Positions 53,055 to 61,945 of a stretch of DNA of 64,000 nucleotides are shown in pieces. Source of the stretch: Cupriavidus consociatus (GTDB lineage Bacteria; Pseudomonadota; Gammaproteobacteria; Burkholderiales; Burkholderiaceae); contig NZ_JAGIQA010000017.1 of NCBI RefSeq assembly GCF_017814975.1, positions 99,327-163,326 of the forward strand. Reading direction: 5' to 3'. The notes under the pieces are model-generated. The model searched no databases and was not told the DNA's origin. It saw nothing but the letters and a program-made list of their open reading frames with translations. Positions within the stretch are counted from its first letter, which is position 1, and each line of letters starts with the position of its first letter. Made by a program: the position numbers and the translations under genes.

Positions 53055-53885
53055 ATGCAATTGCAGAGCATGAAACGCGCGCCGTGGCGCGCGACAATTG
53101 GAGCGGTTCTGCTCGCAGGCGGCTGCGTCATGCTGTCGGCATGCGGCCTGCTGGCCGACCAGCCCGACGAGACCGCCGGCTGGTCGGCCAACAAATTATA
53201 TTCGGAAGCCAAGGACGCACTGGATGGCGGCGACTACACCCGCGCCGTCAAGCTGTACGAAAAGCTCGAGGGCCGCTATCCGTTCGGGCGCTATGCGCAG
53301 CAGGCGCAGATCGACACCGCCTACGCCAACTACAAGGACGGCGAGACGGCCGCAGCGCTGGCCGCGGTGGACCGCTTTATCCAGCTGCACCCGAACCACC
53401 CCAACATCGATTACGCCTACTATCTCAAGGGGCTGATCAACTTCAACGACAACCTGGGCTGGCTGGGCCGCTTCTCCGGCCAGGACCTGAGCGAGCGCGA
53501 CCCCAAGGCCGCACGCGCGGCCTACGACGCGTTCAATACGCTGATCACCAAGTACCCGGACAGCAAGTACGCCGCCGACGCCGCGCTGCGCATGCAGTAC
53601 ATCGTCAACTCGCTGGCCCAGCACGAGGTGCATGCCGCGCGCTACTACTACAAGCGCGGCGCCTACCTGGCCGCGGTGAACCGCGCGCAGCAGGCGCTGA
53701 AGGACTATGACGGCGCGCCGGCCAACGAGGAAGCGCTGTACATCATGATCCGTTCGTACGATGCGATGGGCATGAAGGACCTGCGCGACGATACCGCCCG
53801 CGTGATGGAGAAGAACTTCCCGGAAAGCGACTTCATCAAGTACGGCGAACGCCGCAAGGACAAGGCCTGGTGGGAAGTGTTCTGA
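53055..53885 (+). CDS. bamD: outer membrane protein assembly factor BamD
   Basis: Essential lipoprotein of the BAM complex that inserts beta-barrel proteins in the outer membrane. The 276-residue precursor has a signal with lipobox LSAC ending at Cys30. Five TPR-type helical repeats follow (for example AKDALDGGDYTRAVKLYEKL, YPFGRYAQQAQIDTAYANYK, YPDSKYAADAALRMQYI). It ends DKAWWEVF. ATG 53055 is preferred; ATG 53070 would shorten the n-region, and TTG 53049 is possible. It is divergent from rluD with only 17 bases between starts. Confidence 0.94.
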   Translation: MQLQSMKRAPWRATIGAVLLAGGCVMLSACGLLADQPDETAGWSANKLYSEAKDALDGGDYTRAVKLYEKLEGRYPFGRYAQQAQIDTAYANYKDGETAAALAAVDRFIQLHPNHPNIDYAYYLKGLINFNDNLGWLGRFSGQDLSERDPKAARAAYDAFNTLITKYPDSKYAADAALRMQYIVNSLAQHEVHAARYYYKRGAYLAAVNRAQQALKDYDGAPANEEALYIMIRSYDAMGMKDLRDDTARVMEKNFPESDFIKYGERRKDKAWWEVF

Positions 53886-53912
53886 ACCTCGCCCACGCGC
53901 ACCGGCGGCGAT

Positions 53913-53950
53913 AAAAAAACGGGACGTGTCGCATGACCGTCCCGTTTTTG
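53913..53950. terminator. bidirectional intrinsic terminator between bamD and dinG
   Basis: Perfect 11-bp stem AAAAACGGGAC/GTCCCGTTTTT with a 13-base loop, with A-run left and T-run right, serving both convergent genes. Confidence 0.9.
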
Positions 53951-53969
53951 TTTTCCAGGGGTGCGCTTT

Positions 53970-56192
53970 TCAGCCTGCCGCGCCCGCTTCCTCGGCGGGC
54001 GCCGCCTTGCCCTCGCCGCGCAGCGATTCCAGGAAGCGCACCACCGTGGCTGCCTCGCGCGTGCGCGTGAACGGCGGCAGGCTCTGCCAGATCTGGCGGC
54101 CATAGGGTTTTTCCACCAGCCGGGTGTCGAAGATGGCCAGTACGCCGCGGTCGGACTCCGAGCGGATCAGCCGCCCCGCGCCCTGCTTCAGCGTGATCAC
54201 CGCATGCGGCAACTGGTGCACGGCAAACGGGCTCAGCCCCTTCTTCTGCAGCACTTCCATGCGCGCGGCCAGCACCGGGTCGTCCGGCGGCGCGAACGGC
54301 AGCTTGTCGATGATCACCAGCGACAGCGCCTCGCCGCGCACGTCCACCCCTTCCCAGAAGCTCTGGCTGCCTACCAGCACGGCGTTGCCCAGTTCGCGGA
54401 AGCGGTCGAGCAGCTCGGTACGGCTGGCCTGGCCCTGCACCAGCAGCGGCAGGTTCAGGCCGCGCTCGGCGAAGGCATCATAAAGCAGGTCAGACGCGCG
54501 CTGCACCGCGCGCAGCGTGGTGCACAGCAGGAAAGTGCGCCCGCCGGCCGCCTCGATCAGCGGCAGCGCGGCCTGCACCACCGCATCGGTGAACTGCGGC
54601 GACTGCGGCGCGGGCATGTCGCGCGGCACATACAGCAACCCCTGCTTCGCGTAGTCGAACGGGCTCGGCAGCGTCAGCGACCGGTCCTTGTCGAGCCCAA
54701 GCTGGGCCGCATAGTGCGTAAAGTTGCCCTTGACCGACAGCGTGGCCGAGGTAAAGACCCACGCGCGCGGCTGGCCGCCGCGCTGGCGCGAGAAGATCGG
54801 CGCGATCGACAGCGGCGTGCGGTGCAGTTGCACGGTGTGGGAGAACACTTCGACCCAGCGTACTGTTTCCGCGGGCGTCGGCGCCTGGGCTGCCGCGCCG
54901 CCCTCGCCGCCCTCGCCTGCCGGCGCGGGGGGCAAGGGCGCGGCAACGGCATCGCTGCGCCATGCCGCCAGCCGCTCGGCCAGCTCCAGCGCGCGCCGAT
55001 GGCACTGCTGCAGCGATTCGGCGCGCTCCGCCTGGCTTTCCAGCATCTCGACGAAGGCGGACAGCGCCTCGTCCAGCGCATCGAGCGTTTCATTGAAGGG
55101 CTCGGCGATGCGGCGGTCGGCCTCGATCTGGCCCAGCGCCAGCCGCGCGTTGTCCTTGCTGAACGCCAGCCGCAGGTCGCGCGCGGCACGCTCCAGCGGC
55201 GCGCCCAGCGCCACCCAGTCGACCGCGTCGCGCGCATGCGACAGGCCCTCCGCCACGGTGTCGCGGGCCAGTTCGAGCAGCTGGCTGGTCGACAGCGTCT
55301 CGCCGAAGAACAGCGTCGCGGTCTCGGGCAGCTGGTGCGCTTCGTCGAAGATCACGGTGTTGGCGGCGGGCAGCAGCTCGGCCATGCCAGTATCGCGCAG
55401 CACCACGTCGGCAAAGAACAGGTGATGGTTGACCACCACCACGTCGGCCTGCTGCGCTTCCTTGCGCGCGCGCATCACGAAGCAGTCCTTGTAGAACGGG
55501 CACTCCGAGCCCAGGCAGTTGTCGCGCGTCGACGTCACCATCTGCCATACGGGCGCGTTCTCGGGCACGGCGGCCAGCTCGGCCTTGTCGCCGGTCTTGG
55601 TTTCCTTGACGAAGCGGCCGATGTCGCGCAGCCACGCGGCGTCCTGGCGCGATGCCAGCCGCCCGGCAGCCTGCGCGCGTTCCAGGTGATAGTGGCAGAC
55701 GTAATTGGCGCGGCCCTTGAGCAATGCCACCGAGACCGGCACGTTCAGCGCATGGCGTACCGTCGGGATATCGCGCAGGAACAACTGGTCCTGCAGGTTC
55801 TTGGTACCGGTGGACAGGATGACCTTGCCGCCCCACAGCATGGCCGGCACCAGGTAGGCGTAGGTCTTGCCGGTGCCGGTGCCGGCCTCGACGATCACTG
55901 TGTCGTTGGACGCGATCGCCTCGGCGACGGCATCGGCCATCTTGTGCTGCGAAGCGCGCGGCCGGTAGCCCGGAATGGCCTGCGCCAGCGTGCCGGTATC
56001 GGCAAAGATGGTGCCAAGTTCGGCGCTTCGGCTGGCTCCGGCGTCCATGGCGCTGGCGGCGCGCGCGGCGGCGTCATGCACGCCCGTTGCGTCGTCCGCG
56101 CTGGTGGCGTCGTCTTGCTCGGGGGAATCGGAAAGATCGGACAAGGTGGGGGAATACTTTGTGTAAGCCGCCGGTCGGTGTGCCGGCGGCAT
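53970..56192 (-). CDS. dinG: ATP-dependent DNA helicase, DinG/YoaA family
   Basis: XPD-like 5-prime-to-3-prime helicase with an iron-sulfur cluster, used in replication-transcription conflict and repair. The 740 residues have Walker A AGTGTGKT (103-110) and the four cluster cysteines 166, 226, 231 and 237. The DEAH box is at 283-286, and motif VI ITLKQGAGRLIRS lies near the C-terminus. The first 55 residues are acidic, Ala-rich and probably disordered. There is no exonuclease domain. YoaA is the closer name in E. coli; the two are hard to separate without a tree. ATG 56192 is used, but a shorter form starting at residue 49 is possible. Confidence 0.9.
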   Translation of the reverse strand: MPPAHRPAAYTKYSPTLSDLSDSPEQDDATSADDATGVHDAAARAASAMDAGASRSAELGTIFADTGTLAQAIPGYRPRASQHKMADAVAEAIASNDTVIVEAGTGTGKTYAYLVPAMLWGGKVILSTGTKNLQDQLFLRDIPTVRHALNVPVSVALLKGRANYVCHYHLERAQAAGRLASRQDAAWLRDIGRFVKETKTGDKAELAAVPENAPVWQMVTSTRDNCLGSECPFYKDCFVMRARKEAQQADVVVVNHHLFFADVVLRDTGMAELLPAANTVIFDEAHQLPETATLFFGETLSTSQLLELARDTVAEGLSHARDAVDWVALGAPLERAARDLRLAFSKDNARLALGQIEADRRIAEPFNETLDALDEALSAFVEMLESQAERAESLQQCHRRALELAERLAAWRSDAVAAPLPPAPAGEGGEGGAAAQAPTPAETVRWVEVFSHTVQLHRTPLSIAPIFSRQRGGQPRAWVFTSATLSVKGNFTHYAAQLGLDKDRSLTLPSPFDYAKQGLLYVPRDMPAPQSPQFTDAVVQAALPLIEAAGGRTFLLCTTLRAVQRASDLLYDAFAERGLNLPLLVQGQASRTELLDRFRELGNAVLVGSQSFWEGVDVRGEALSLVIIDKLPFAPPDDPVLAARMEVLQKKGLSPFAVHQLPHAVITLKQGAGRLIRSESDRGVLAIFDTRLVEKPYGRQIWQSLPPFTRTREAATVVRFLESLRGEGKAAPAEEAGAAG

Positions 56193-56213
56193 CTGGAGCG
56201 GCGGCCCGGATGC

Positions 56214-56417
56214 TCAGGCCGGCACGTCGGGTTCAAGCTGCAACTGCAGCAGCGTGATGGCGTCCTTCAGCTTCAGTCGGCGCTTCTTCAGGCGGCGCAG
56301 CTGCAACTCGTCATGGACGGCGTCGCTGGAAAGCCGGTCGATCAGGAAGTCCAGGTCGCGGTGCTCGATCTGCAACTCCATGATGCGCCGCTCCAGGGTA
56401 TTCAGGTTGCTGTCCAT
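56214..56417 (-). CDS. DUF465 family protein (YdcH-like)
   Basis: 67 residues, entirely helical and charged, with the pattern NTLERRIMELQIEHRDLDFLIDRL typical of DUF465/YdcH, predicted as an antiparallel helix pair. It ends 21 bases before dinG and lies 35 bases after the coiled-coil exported-protein gene, all in one orientation, so the three probably share a transcript. Function is unknown. Confidence 0.85.
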   Translation of the reverse strand: MDSNLNTLERRIMELQIEHRDLDFLIDRLSSDAVHDELQLRRLKKRRLKLKDAITLLQLQLEPDVPA

Positions 56418-56452
56418 GTGCGCCTCCGCTGTACGGTCACCGTGCGATCGGC

Positions 56453-57184
56453 TCAGAAGCCAAACGGGCGCGGCGCCGACGCCTGGCCCTGCTGTTCCTT
56501 GGCCTTGGCACGCCGCTCTTCCAGTTCCTTCTGGCGCCGCTCGAGATCGCGCTGCTTGGCCTCGTACGCCTTCACGTTCTCCTCGCGCTGGCGAGCCTGC
56601 TCGGCGCCCTTCTGCTGCGCCTCTTTCATCCTGGCGTCAAAGTCGGACTGCTTCTGCTGATACGCCTGTGCATTGGCGGCACGTTGCGGCGCTTCGCCCT
56701 GGCGTTGCGCATCGCGCAGCTGCTGTTCCTGTTGTTTCTTTTCGAACGCGGTACGGCTGGATTGCTCGCTGGCGGCGCGCTGCGGCTGGCTGGCCTCGAA
56801 CTCGGCACGGCGCAGCGCCTGCTCGCGGTCCCGTTCGGCGGCGCGGTGCGCACGCTCTGCCTCGCCGACTTCCAGTTCGCGCTTGCGCAGCACCTGCAGC
56901 TCCTGGCGCTGGGCTTCCTTGGCCTTGTCGATGCAGCTGTTGACGAAGAACTTGCTGTAGCACTCGTGCTCGGCCGCGGAGAAACGGTAGTTGGTCCAGG
57001 CGCGCGAATCGCCGATGGCCTTGCGTTCGGCCCCGAAATCGCGCGTCGCCCCGGCGGCCGGCGCAGAAGCCTGCGCCAGTGCCGGCCGCGCCGGCAGCAA
57101 CGCGGCGCCGGCGGCCAGCGCCAGCACTGCCAGGCTGGCAGCTTGAAAGAGTACGGGTTTCGGCACGTTGGCGACGGTTGGCAT
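56453..57184 (-). CDS. exported coiled-coil protein of unknown function
   Basis: 243-residue precursor with signal peptide (about 1-38, ending ALAQA). A short conserved-looking segment (WTNYRFSAAEHECYSKFFVNSCIDKAKE split over about 60-90, with two Cys that could pair) is followed by about 140 residues rich in Glu, Gln, Arg and Ala, a long predicted coiled coil. It ends in APRPFGF. An in-frame ATG at 57280 coincides with the start point predicted from TAGAAT (57287-57292, minus strand), so the ATG at 57184 is more plausible. I know no function; a periplasmic spacer or scaffold role is only a guess. Confidence 0.72.
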   Translation of the reverse strand: MPTVANVPKPVLFQAASLAVLALAAGAALLPARPALAQASAPAAGATRDFGAERKAIGDSRAWTNYRFSAAEHECYSKFFVNSCIDKAKEAQRQELQVLRKRELEVGEAERAHRAAERDREQALRRAEFEASQPQRAASEQSSRTAFEKKQQEQQLRDAQRQGEAPQRAANAQAYQQKQSDFDARMKEAQQKGAEQARQREENVKAYEAKQRDLERRQKELEERRAKAKEQQGQASAPRPFGF

Positions 57185-57423
57185 GGCCGGCGAGGATGCG
57201 GGCGGGACTATGGTCGAGGATAGGGGCGAGACTGCCGCTGAAGTGGCCTGGGCGGCGGCCGGACGGGGCTTGGCGATCATGACGGGATTCTAGCATCCGG
57301 GCCGCCTCGCGGCCTGCCCCGCACATGCCGGTAACGCCCCTTGCGCGGCGCCGGCGGCAAGCGTGGCCGAACTGCGGCGCGCTTGTGGCAAAATGCCCCG
57401 CTTTCGACCGACTGCGTTTTCAG

Positions 57424-59769
57424 ATGTCCAACCTGCCCGCTTCCGTCTCGCAAAAAATCGTGTCGCTCATCGCGGCTGAGCTGTCCGTGCAGCCGCGCCA
57501 GGTCGCGGCCGCCGTGGACCTGCTCGACGAGGGCGCCACCGTCCCGTTCATCGCCCGCTACCGCAAGGAAGTGACCGGCAACCTGGACGACACGCAGCTG
57601 CGCAACCTGGAAGAGCGCCTGCTCTACCTGCGCGACATGGAAGACCGCCGCGCGGCCATCCTGGCGTCGATCCAGGAGCAAGGCAAGCTCACGCCTGAAC
57701 TGCAGGCCGCCATCGAGGCCGCCGAAACCAAGCAGGCGCTGGAAGACCTTTACCTCCCCTACAAGCCCAAGCGCCGCACCCGCGCCCAGATCGCGCGCGA
57801 ATGCGGACTGGAGCCGCTGGCGCTGGCGCTGCTGGCCGACCCCACGCTCGACCCGCAGGCCGAGGCCGCCAAGTACGTCAACGGCAACCCGACCGCCGAC
57901 GGCGGCGTGCCCGATGTGAAGGCCGCGCTGGACGGCGCGCGCGACATCCTGTCCGAGCAGTTCGGCGAGACCGCCGAGTTGCTGGGCAAGCTGCGCGAAC
58001 ACCTGTGGAACAACGGCGTGGTCGCATCGACCGTGATGGAAGGCAAGGAAACCGCCGAGGAAGAGAAGTTCCGCGACTACTACGCCTACAGCGAAACCAT
58101 CCGCACGGTGCCGTCGCACCGCGCGCTGGCGCTGTTCCGCGGCCGCAACGCGGGCGTGCTGATGGTCAAGCTGGGCCTGGGCGAAGAGCAGGACGCGATG
58201 GTGCCGCACCCGTGCGAAGGCATGATCGCGCGCCATGTCGGCATCCAGCAGCTGGGCCGTCCCGCCGACAAGTGGCTGGGCGACGTGTGCCGCTGGTGCT
58301 GGCGCGTGAAGGTGCAGCCTCACCTGGAAACCGAGTTGCTGACGCAACTGCGCGAAACCGCCGAAAGCGAAGCCATCAAGGTGTTCGGCCGCAACCTGCA
58401 TGAACTGCTGCTGGCCGCGCCGGCCGGCCCCAAGGCCGTGATGGGCGTCGACCCCGGCATCCGCACCGGCTGCAAGATCGCGGTGGTCGACAGCACCGGC
58501 AAGCTGCTCGATACGGCAACCATCTACCCGCACGAGCCGCGCCGCGACTGGAACGGTTCGCTCGCCACCCTGGCGCGCCTGGCCAGGCAGCACAACGTCG
58601 CGCTGGTCTCGATCGGCAACGGCACCGCCAGCCGCGAGACCGACAAGCTGGTGCAGGACCTGATGAAGCAGATGCCCGAACTGAAGCTGACCAAGATCGT
58701 GGTCAGCGAGGCCGGCGCATCGGTCTATTCGGCGTCGGAACTGGCCGCCAAGGAATTCCCGGACCTGGACGTGTCGCTGCGCGGCGCGGTGTCGATTGCA
58801 CGCCGCCTGCAGGACCCGCTGGCAGAGCTGGTCAAGATCGATCCCAAGTCGATCGGCGTGGGCCAGTACCAGCACGACGTCAACCAGCGCGAACTGGCGC
58901 GTACGCTCGATGCCGTGGTGGAAGACTGCGTGAACGCCGTGGGCGTGGACGTCAACACCGCCTCGGCGCCGCTGCTGGCGCGCGTGTCGGGCCTGAACAC
59001 GGTGCTGGCGCGCAATATCGTCGAGTACCGCGATGCCAATGGCGCCTTTGCCAACCGCCATGCGCTGAAGAAGGTGCCGCGCCTGGGCGACAAGACCTTC
59101 GAGCAGGCAGCCGGCTTCCTGCGCATCAACGATGGCGACAACCCGCTGGACCGCTCCTCGGTGCACCCGGAAGCCTATCCCGTGGTGCAGCGCATCCTCG
59201 ATGCCATCAAGAAGGGCCTGCGCGACGTGATGGGCAACCGCGAAGCCCTGCGCGGCCTGTCGCCGGAAAAATTCACGGACGAGTCGTTCGGCCTGCCGAC
59301 CGTGCGCGACATCCTGTCCGAGCTGGAAAAACCCGGCCGCGACCCGCGCCCCGAGTTCAAGACCGCGACCTTCCAGGAAGGCGTGGAGGACGTGAAGGAT
59401 CTGCAGCCCGGCATGGTGCTGGAAGGCGTGGTCACCAACGTGGCGGCGTTCGGCGCGTTCGTCGATATCGGCGTGCATCAGGACGGCCTGGTTCACATCT
59501 CGGCGCTGTCGAACAAGTTTGTCAAGGACGCGCACGAAGTGGTCAAGGCCGGCCAGATCGTCAAGGTCAAGGTGATGGAGGTCGACGTCAAGCGCAATCG
59601 CATCGGGCTGTCGATGCGGCTGGATGACGAGCCGGGCCAGGCGGCGCCGCGCAGCGGCAGTGGCGAGCGTGGCGGCCAGCGCAACGGAGGCAAGGGCTTC
59701 GGCGGCGGCCGCCGCGAGCCGGAGCCGGCGGGCGCCATGGCGGCGGCATTTGCCAAGCTCAAGCGCTGA
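57424..59769 (+). CDS. tex: RNA-binding transcription accessory protein Tex (YhgF)
   Basis: Conserved nucleic-acid-binding factor linked to transcription and toxin-gene expression, distantly related to eukaryotic Spt6. The 781 residues show the N-terminal helical Tex region, the YqgF-like RNase-H fold starting VMGVDPGIRTGCKIAVVD (about 339-356), a helix-hairpin-helix pair (LARVSGLNTVLARNIVEYR) and an S1 domain (about 659-730, LEGVVTNVAAFGAFVDIGVH). A Gly/Arg-rich tail ends the protein. ATG 57424 gives the family N-terminus; an upstream in-frame start at 57325 is rejected. It is divergent from the exported coiled-coil gene and has its own terminator. Confidence 0.96.
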   Translation: MSNLPASVSQKIVSLIAAELSVQPRQVAAAVDLLDEGATVPFIARYRKEVTGNLDDTQLRNLEERLLYLRDMEDRRAAILASIQEQGKLTPELQAAIEAAETKQALEDLYLPYKPKRRTRAQIARECGLEPLALALLADPTLDPQAEAAKYVNGNPTADGGVPDVKAALDGARDILSEQFGETAELLGKLREHLWNNGVVASTVMEGKETAEEEKFRDYYAYSETIRTVPSHRALALFRGRNAGVLMVKLGLGEEQDAMVPHPCEGMIARHVGIQQLGRPADKWLGDVCRWCWRVKVQPHLETELLTQLRETAESEAIKVFGRNLHELLLAAPAGPKAVMGVDPGIRTGCKIAVVDSTGKLLDTATIYPHEPRRDWNGSLATLARLARQHNVALVSIGNGTASRETDKLVQDLMKQMPELKLTKIVVSEAGASVYSASELAAKEFPDLDVSLRGAVSIARRLQDPLAELVKIDPKSIGVGQYQHDVNQRELARTLDAVVEDCVNAVGVDVNTASAPLLARVSGLNTVLARNIVEYRDANGAFANRHALKKVPRLGDKTFEQAAGFLRINDGDNPLDRSSVHPEAYPVVQRILDAIKKGLRDVMGNREALRGLSPEKFTDESFGLPTVRDILSELEKPGRDPRPEFKTATFQEGVEDVKDLQPGMVLEGVVTNVAAFGAFVDIGVHQDGLVHISALSNKFVKDAHEVVKAGQIVKVKVMEVDVKRNRIGLSMRLDDEPGQAAPRSGSGERGGQRNGGKGFGGGRREPEPAGAMAAAFAKLKR

Positions 59770-59795
59770 ACGGCACGCGCCACGCAAAGCCCGGG

Positions 59796-59827
59796 ACGCC
59801 CCGCACGAAGCAGTGCGGGGCGTTTTT
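59796..59827. terminator. intrinsic terminator between tex and the sensor kinase gene
   Basis: Perfect 11-bp stem ACGCCCCGCAC/GTGCGGGGCGT with a 6-base loop followed by five T. It directly abuts the stop of the convergent kinase gene, so it serves tex mainly. Confidence 0.9.
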
Positions 59828-61185
59828 CATTGCGTGCCGCCGCGGGCGATCGTCACGACCAATCCCGTCGCGCCGTCGGTCCGGTTGGTGAAGGCAAGGT
59901 CGAGTCCGTGCAGCCTCGCCACGCGCAGAGCGATGGAAACGCCTAGACCATGCCCATGCTCCCGGTGCGTCCCGCCCCCACGAAAGAACCGGTCGCCCAG
60001 CCGCGCCAGCACATCGGGGGCGATGCCTGGCCCCTGGTCGCGCACGGAAATGCCGTCCTGCCCGAAATCCACCGTGACCAGCGCCCCCGGCGGGCTGTAG
60101 CGGATGGCATTGTCGAGCAGGTTGCGCAACAGCAAGGACAGCAGGTTGGCATCGCCCGCGACCGGCAGCGGGTTCCCTCCCTGCTCCGGCCATTCGAGCT
60201 CCACATCGACCTGCTTCTGCTGCGCCAGCGCCAGGCAGTCCGACAGCGCCTGCTGCGCCACCGGCAGCCAGCTGACCGGCTGGCGCGACGGCAGCGCCGA
60301 GGCATCCTCCAGCCGGCTCAGCGTCAGCAGCTGCGATACCAGCCGGCTCATGCGGTCGATGCCGGCGGCGACGTTGGCGCGGGCCTGGTTGCGCTCCGCG
60401 GCGTCCGGCGAGCGCTCGGCAAGCTCCCATTGCGCCTTCAGCGCGGCCAGCGGCGTGCGCATCTCATGCGCGGCGTCGGCAGTCAGGCGGCGCTCGTGCT
60501 CGATCGAGTCTGAAACGCGCGCCAGCAGCCGGTTCATCGCGTGGACCAGCGGCACCAGCTCGCCAGGCACCGCCGCCAGGCTGAGCGGCTGGCGGTCGTC
60601 GGGCGCGCGCCGTTCGATGTCGGCCGACAACGTCCGCACCGGCGCCATCGCGCGGCGCGTGAACCAGATCAGCAGCCCGATCAGCAGGGGCAGGCCCGCG
60701 GCCCATGGCAGCACCTGCGCGGCGATATAGGACAGGATCAGCTCGTTGCGCTCGGCCAGCTGCTGGCCGACGCAGACGCGCCAGCCGGTATCGGGATCGT
60801 CGAGGTAATAGAGCCGCCAGCGCTGGCGGTCGAGCACGGTATCCGTAAAGCCCTTCACGCCCGGCGCGCGCGGCAGCAGGTCGCCCTCCGGATCGATGTG
60901 CAGGGGCTGCCCGTCCGGCAACCACGCGGCGATGGCAAGGTCGCCCAGGCCGGCATCGCCCTGGTCGCCATCCACCAGCTGCGGCAGCCGGGTGCGCGAC
61001 TGCCCGGCGGCAAGGTCGACCATCGGCACCACCGAGTGCATCTGCAGCGCCATGCGCACCATGTCGGTGTCGTACAGCTCGTTGATCTCATGCCGGGCGC
61101 GCACGTAAGTCAGGCCGATGGTCAGCAGCCAGACCACCGGCGTGGCGATCAGCACGGCGAGGATAAGCCGTCGCTGCAGCGTCAT
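59827..61185 (-). CDS. sensor histidine kinase, PmrB/QseC type
   Basis: Inner-membrane kinase of 452 residues. First transmembrane helix (about 8-28), a periplasmic sensor domain of roughly 130 residues, and a second helix (about 160-180). HAMP linker. DHp box DAAHEMRTPLAAL with phospho-acceptor His240, and HATPase boxes NLLDNAIRY, DQGPGIAP and GHGLGVSIA. The periplasmic domain does not show the ExxE iron-binding motif of enteric PmrB, so the signal is unknown. It is second in an operon with the regulator gene, overlapping it by four bases, and is probably linked to control of the divergent arnT. Confidence 0.92.
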   Translation of the reverse strand: MTLQRRLILAVLIATPVVWLLTIGLTYVRARHEINELYDTDMVRMALQMHSVVPMVDLAAGQSRTRLPQLVDGDQGDAGLGDLAIAAWLPDGQPLHIDPEGDLLPRAPGVKGFTDTVLDRQRWRLYYLDDPDTGWRVCVGQQLAERNELILSYIAAQVLPWAAGLPLLIGLLIWFTRRAMAPVRTLSADIERRAPDDRQPLSLAAVPGELVPLVHAMNRLLARVSDSIEHERRLTADAAHEMRTPLAALKAQWELAERSPDAAERNQARANVAAGIDRMSRLVSQLLTLSRLEDASALPSRQPVSWLPVAQQALSDCLALAQQKQVDVELEWPEQGGNPLPVAGDANLLSLLLRNLLDNAIRYSPPGALVTVDFGQDGISVRDQGPGIAPDVLARLGDRFFRGGGTHREHGHGLGVSIALRVARLHGLDLAFTNRTDGATGLVVTIARGGTQ

Positions 61186-61853
61186 TGGCAGTCCTCGGCG
61201 GCGCCCAGCGTGTAGCCCGCGCCACGGAAGGTGCGCACGATCCTGGGATGGATCTTGCGGCGCAGGTGGTGAATGTGGACTTCCAGGGCATTGCTTTCCA
61301 CGCCGCCCTGCCAGTCATAGAGCTTGTCGCGCAGGAAATCGCGCGTCAGCAGGCGGTTGGGGTGGGCCAGCAGCAGTTCGAGCAGCATGGCTTCGCGGCT
61401 GGTCAATTCCACCGGCGTGCCGGCCCAGTACGCCTGCCTGCCGGCGGGATGGAATTCCAGCGCACCGTGTTTCCACACCGGCGACGACATCCCCACGGCC
61501 CGGCGTGTCACGGCGCGCAGGCGCGCGGCCAGTTCGTCGAGCGCGACCGGCTTGACCAGGTAGTCGTCGGCGCCGGCGTCGAGCCCGCCGATGCGGCTTT
61601 CGATCGCATCCCGCGCGGTCAGCACGATCACGGGAATGCAGCAGCCGCGCGCGCGCCAGCGCGCGAGCAGCGCCATGCCGTCCTCGCCGGGCAGTCCCAG
61701 GTCCAGCACCACGGCGTCATAGCCGGCCATCTCGAGCGCATGGTCGGCTTCCGCGGCCGTGCTGAACCAGTCGACCGCATAGTCCAGCAGCTGCAGCCCG
61801 CGCCGCAGGCCGTCGCCGAGCATGGGGTCGTCTTCAACGATAAGGATTCTCAT
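61182..61853 (-). CDS. response regulator, PmrA/QseB type (OmpR family)
   Basis: 223-residue transcription factor with receiver domain (acidic pair Asp8/Asp9, phospho-acceptor Asp51 in VLDLGLPGEDG, Lys in VKPVAL) and a winged-helix DNA-binding domain with WQGGVESNALEVHIHHLRRK. The latter is the form found in PmrA and QseB and sets it apart from OmpR or PhoB. It is the first gene of the operon. Its start codon at 61853 has no recognisable ribosome-binding site; instead an array of 11-bp repeats begins immediately upstream, suggesting autoregulation. Confidence 0.92.
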   Translation of the reverse strand: MRILIVEDDPMLGDGLRRGLQLLDYAVDWFSTAAEADHALEMAGYDAVVLDLGLPGEDGMALLARWRARGCCIPVIVLTARDAIESRIGGLDAGADDYLVKPVALDELAARLRAVTRRAVGMSSPVWKHGALEFHPAGRQAYWAGTPVELTSREAMLLELLLAHPNRLLTRDFLRDKLYDWQGGVESNALEVHIHHLRRKIHPRIVRTFRGAGYTLGAAEDCQ

Positions 61854-61914
61854 GTTGCGGGGGTGTCATGCGGGGGTTATGCGCGTGTTATGCAGGTGTT
61901 ATGCGGCCGTCACG
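61854..61914. repeat. six hexamers at exact 11-bp period upstream of the PmrA/QseB-like gene
   Basis: Words at 61854 (GTTGCG), 61865 (GTCATG), 61876, 61887 and 61898 (each GTTATG), and 61909 (GTCACG) share the pattern GTYRYG, each separated by five bases. On the coding strand of the regulator this reads CATAAC-N5-CATAAC. Half-sites of six bases at 11-bp steps are the layout used by OmpR-family dimers. Confidence 0.85.
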
Positions 61915-61945
61915 CCGTGCAGGACATCGATTGTGCACCCGCAGG

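Noticed and set aside
61854..61914. CRISPR or tandem minisatellite explanation for the 11-bp repeats
   Set aside because: Intervening five bases vary while the hexamers are kept, and the period equals one helical turn, which fits regulator half-sites better.
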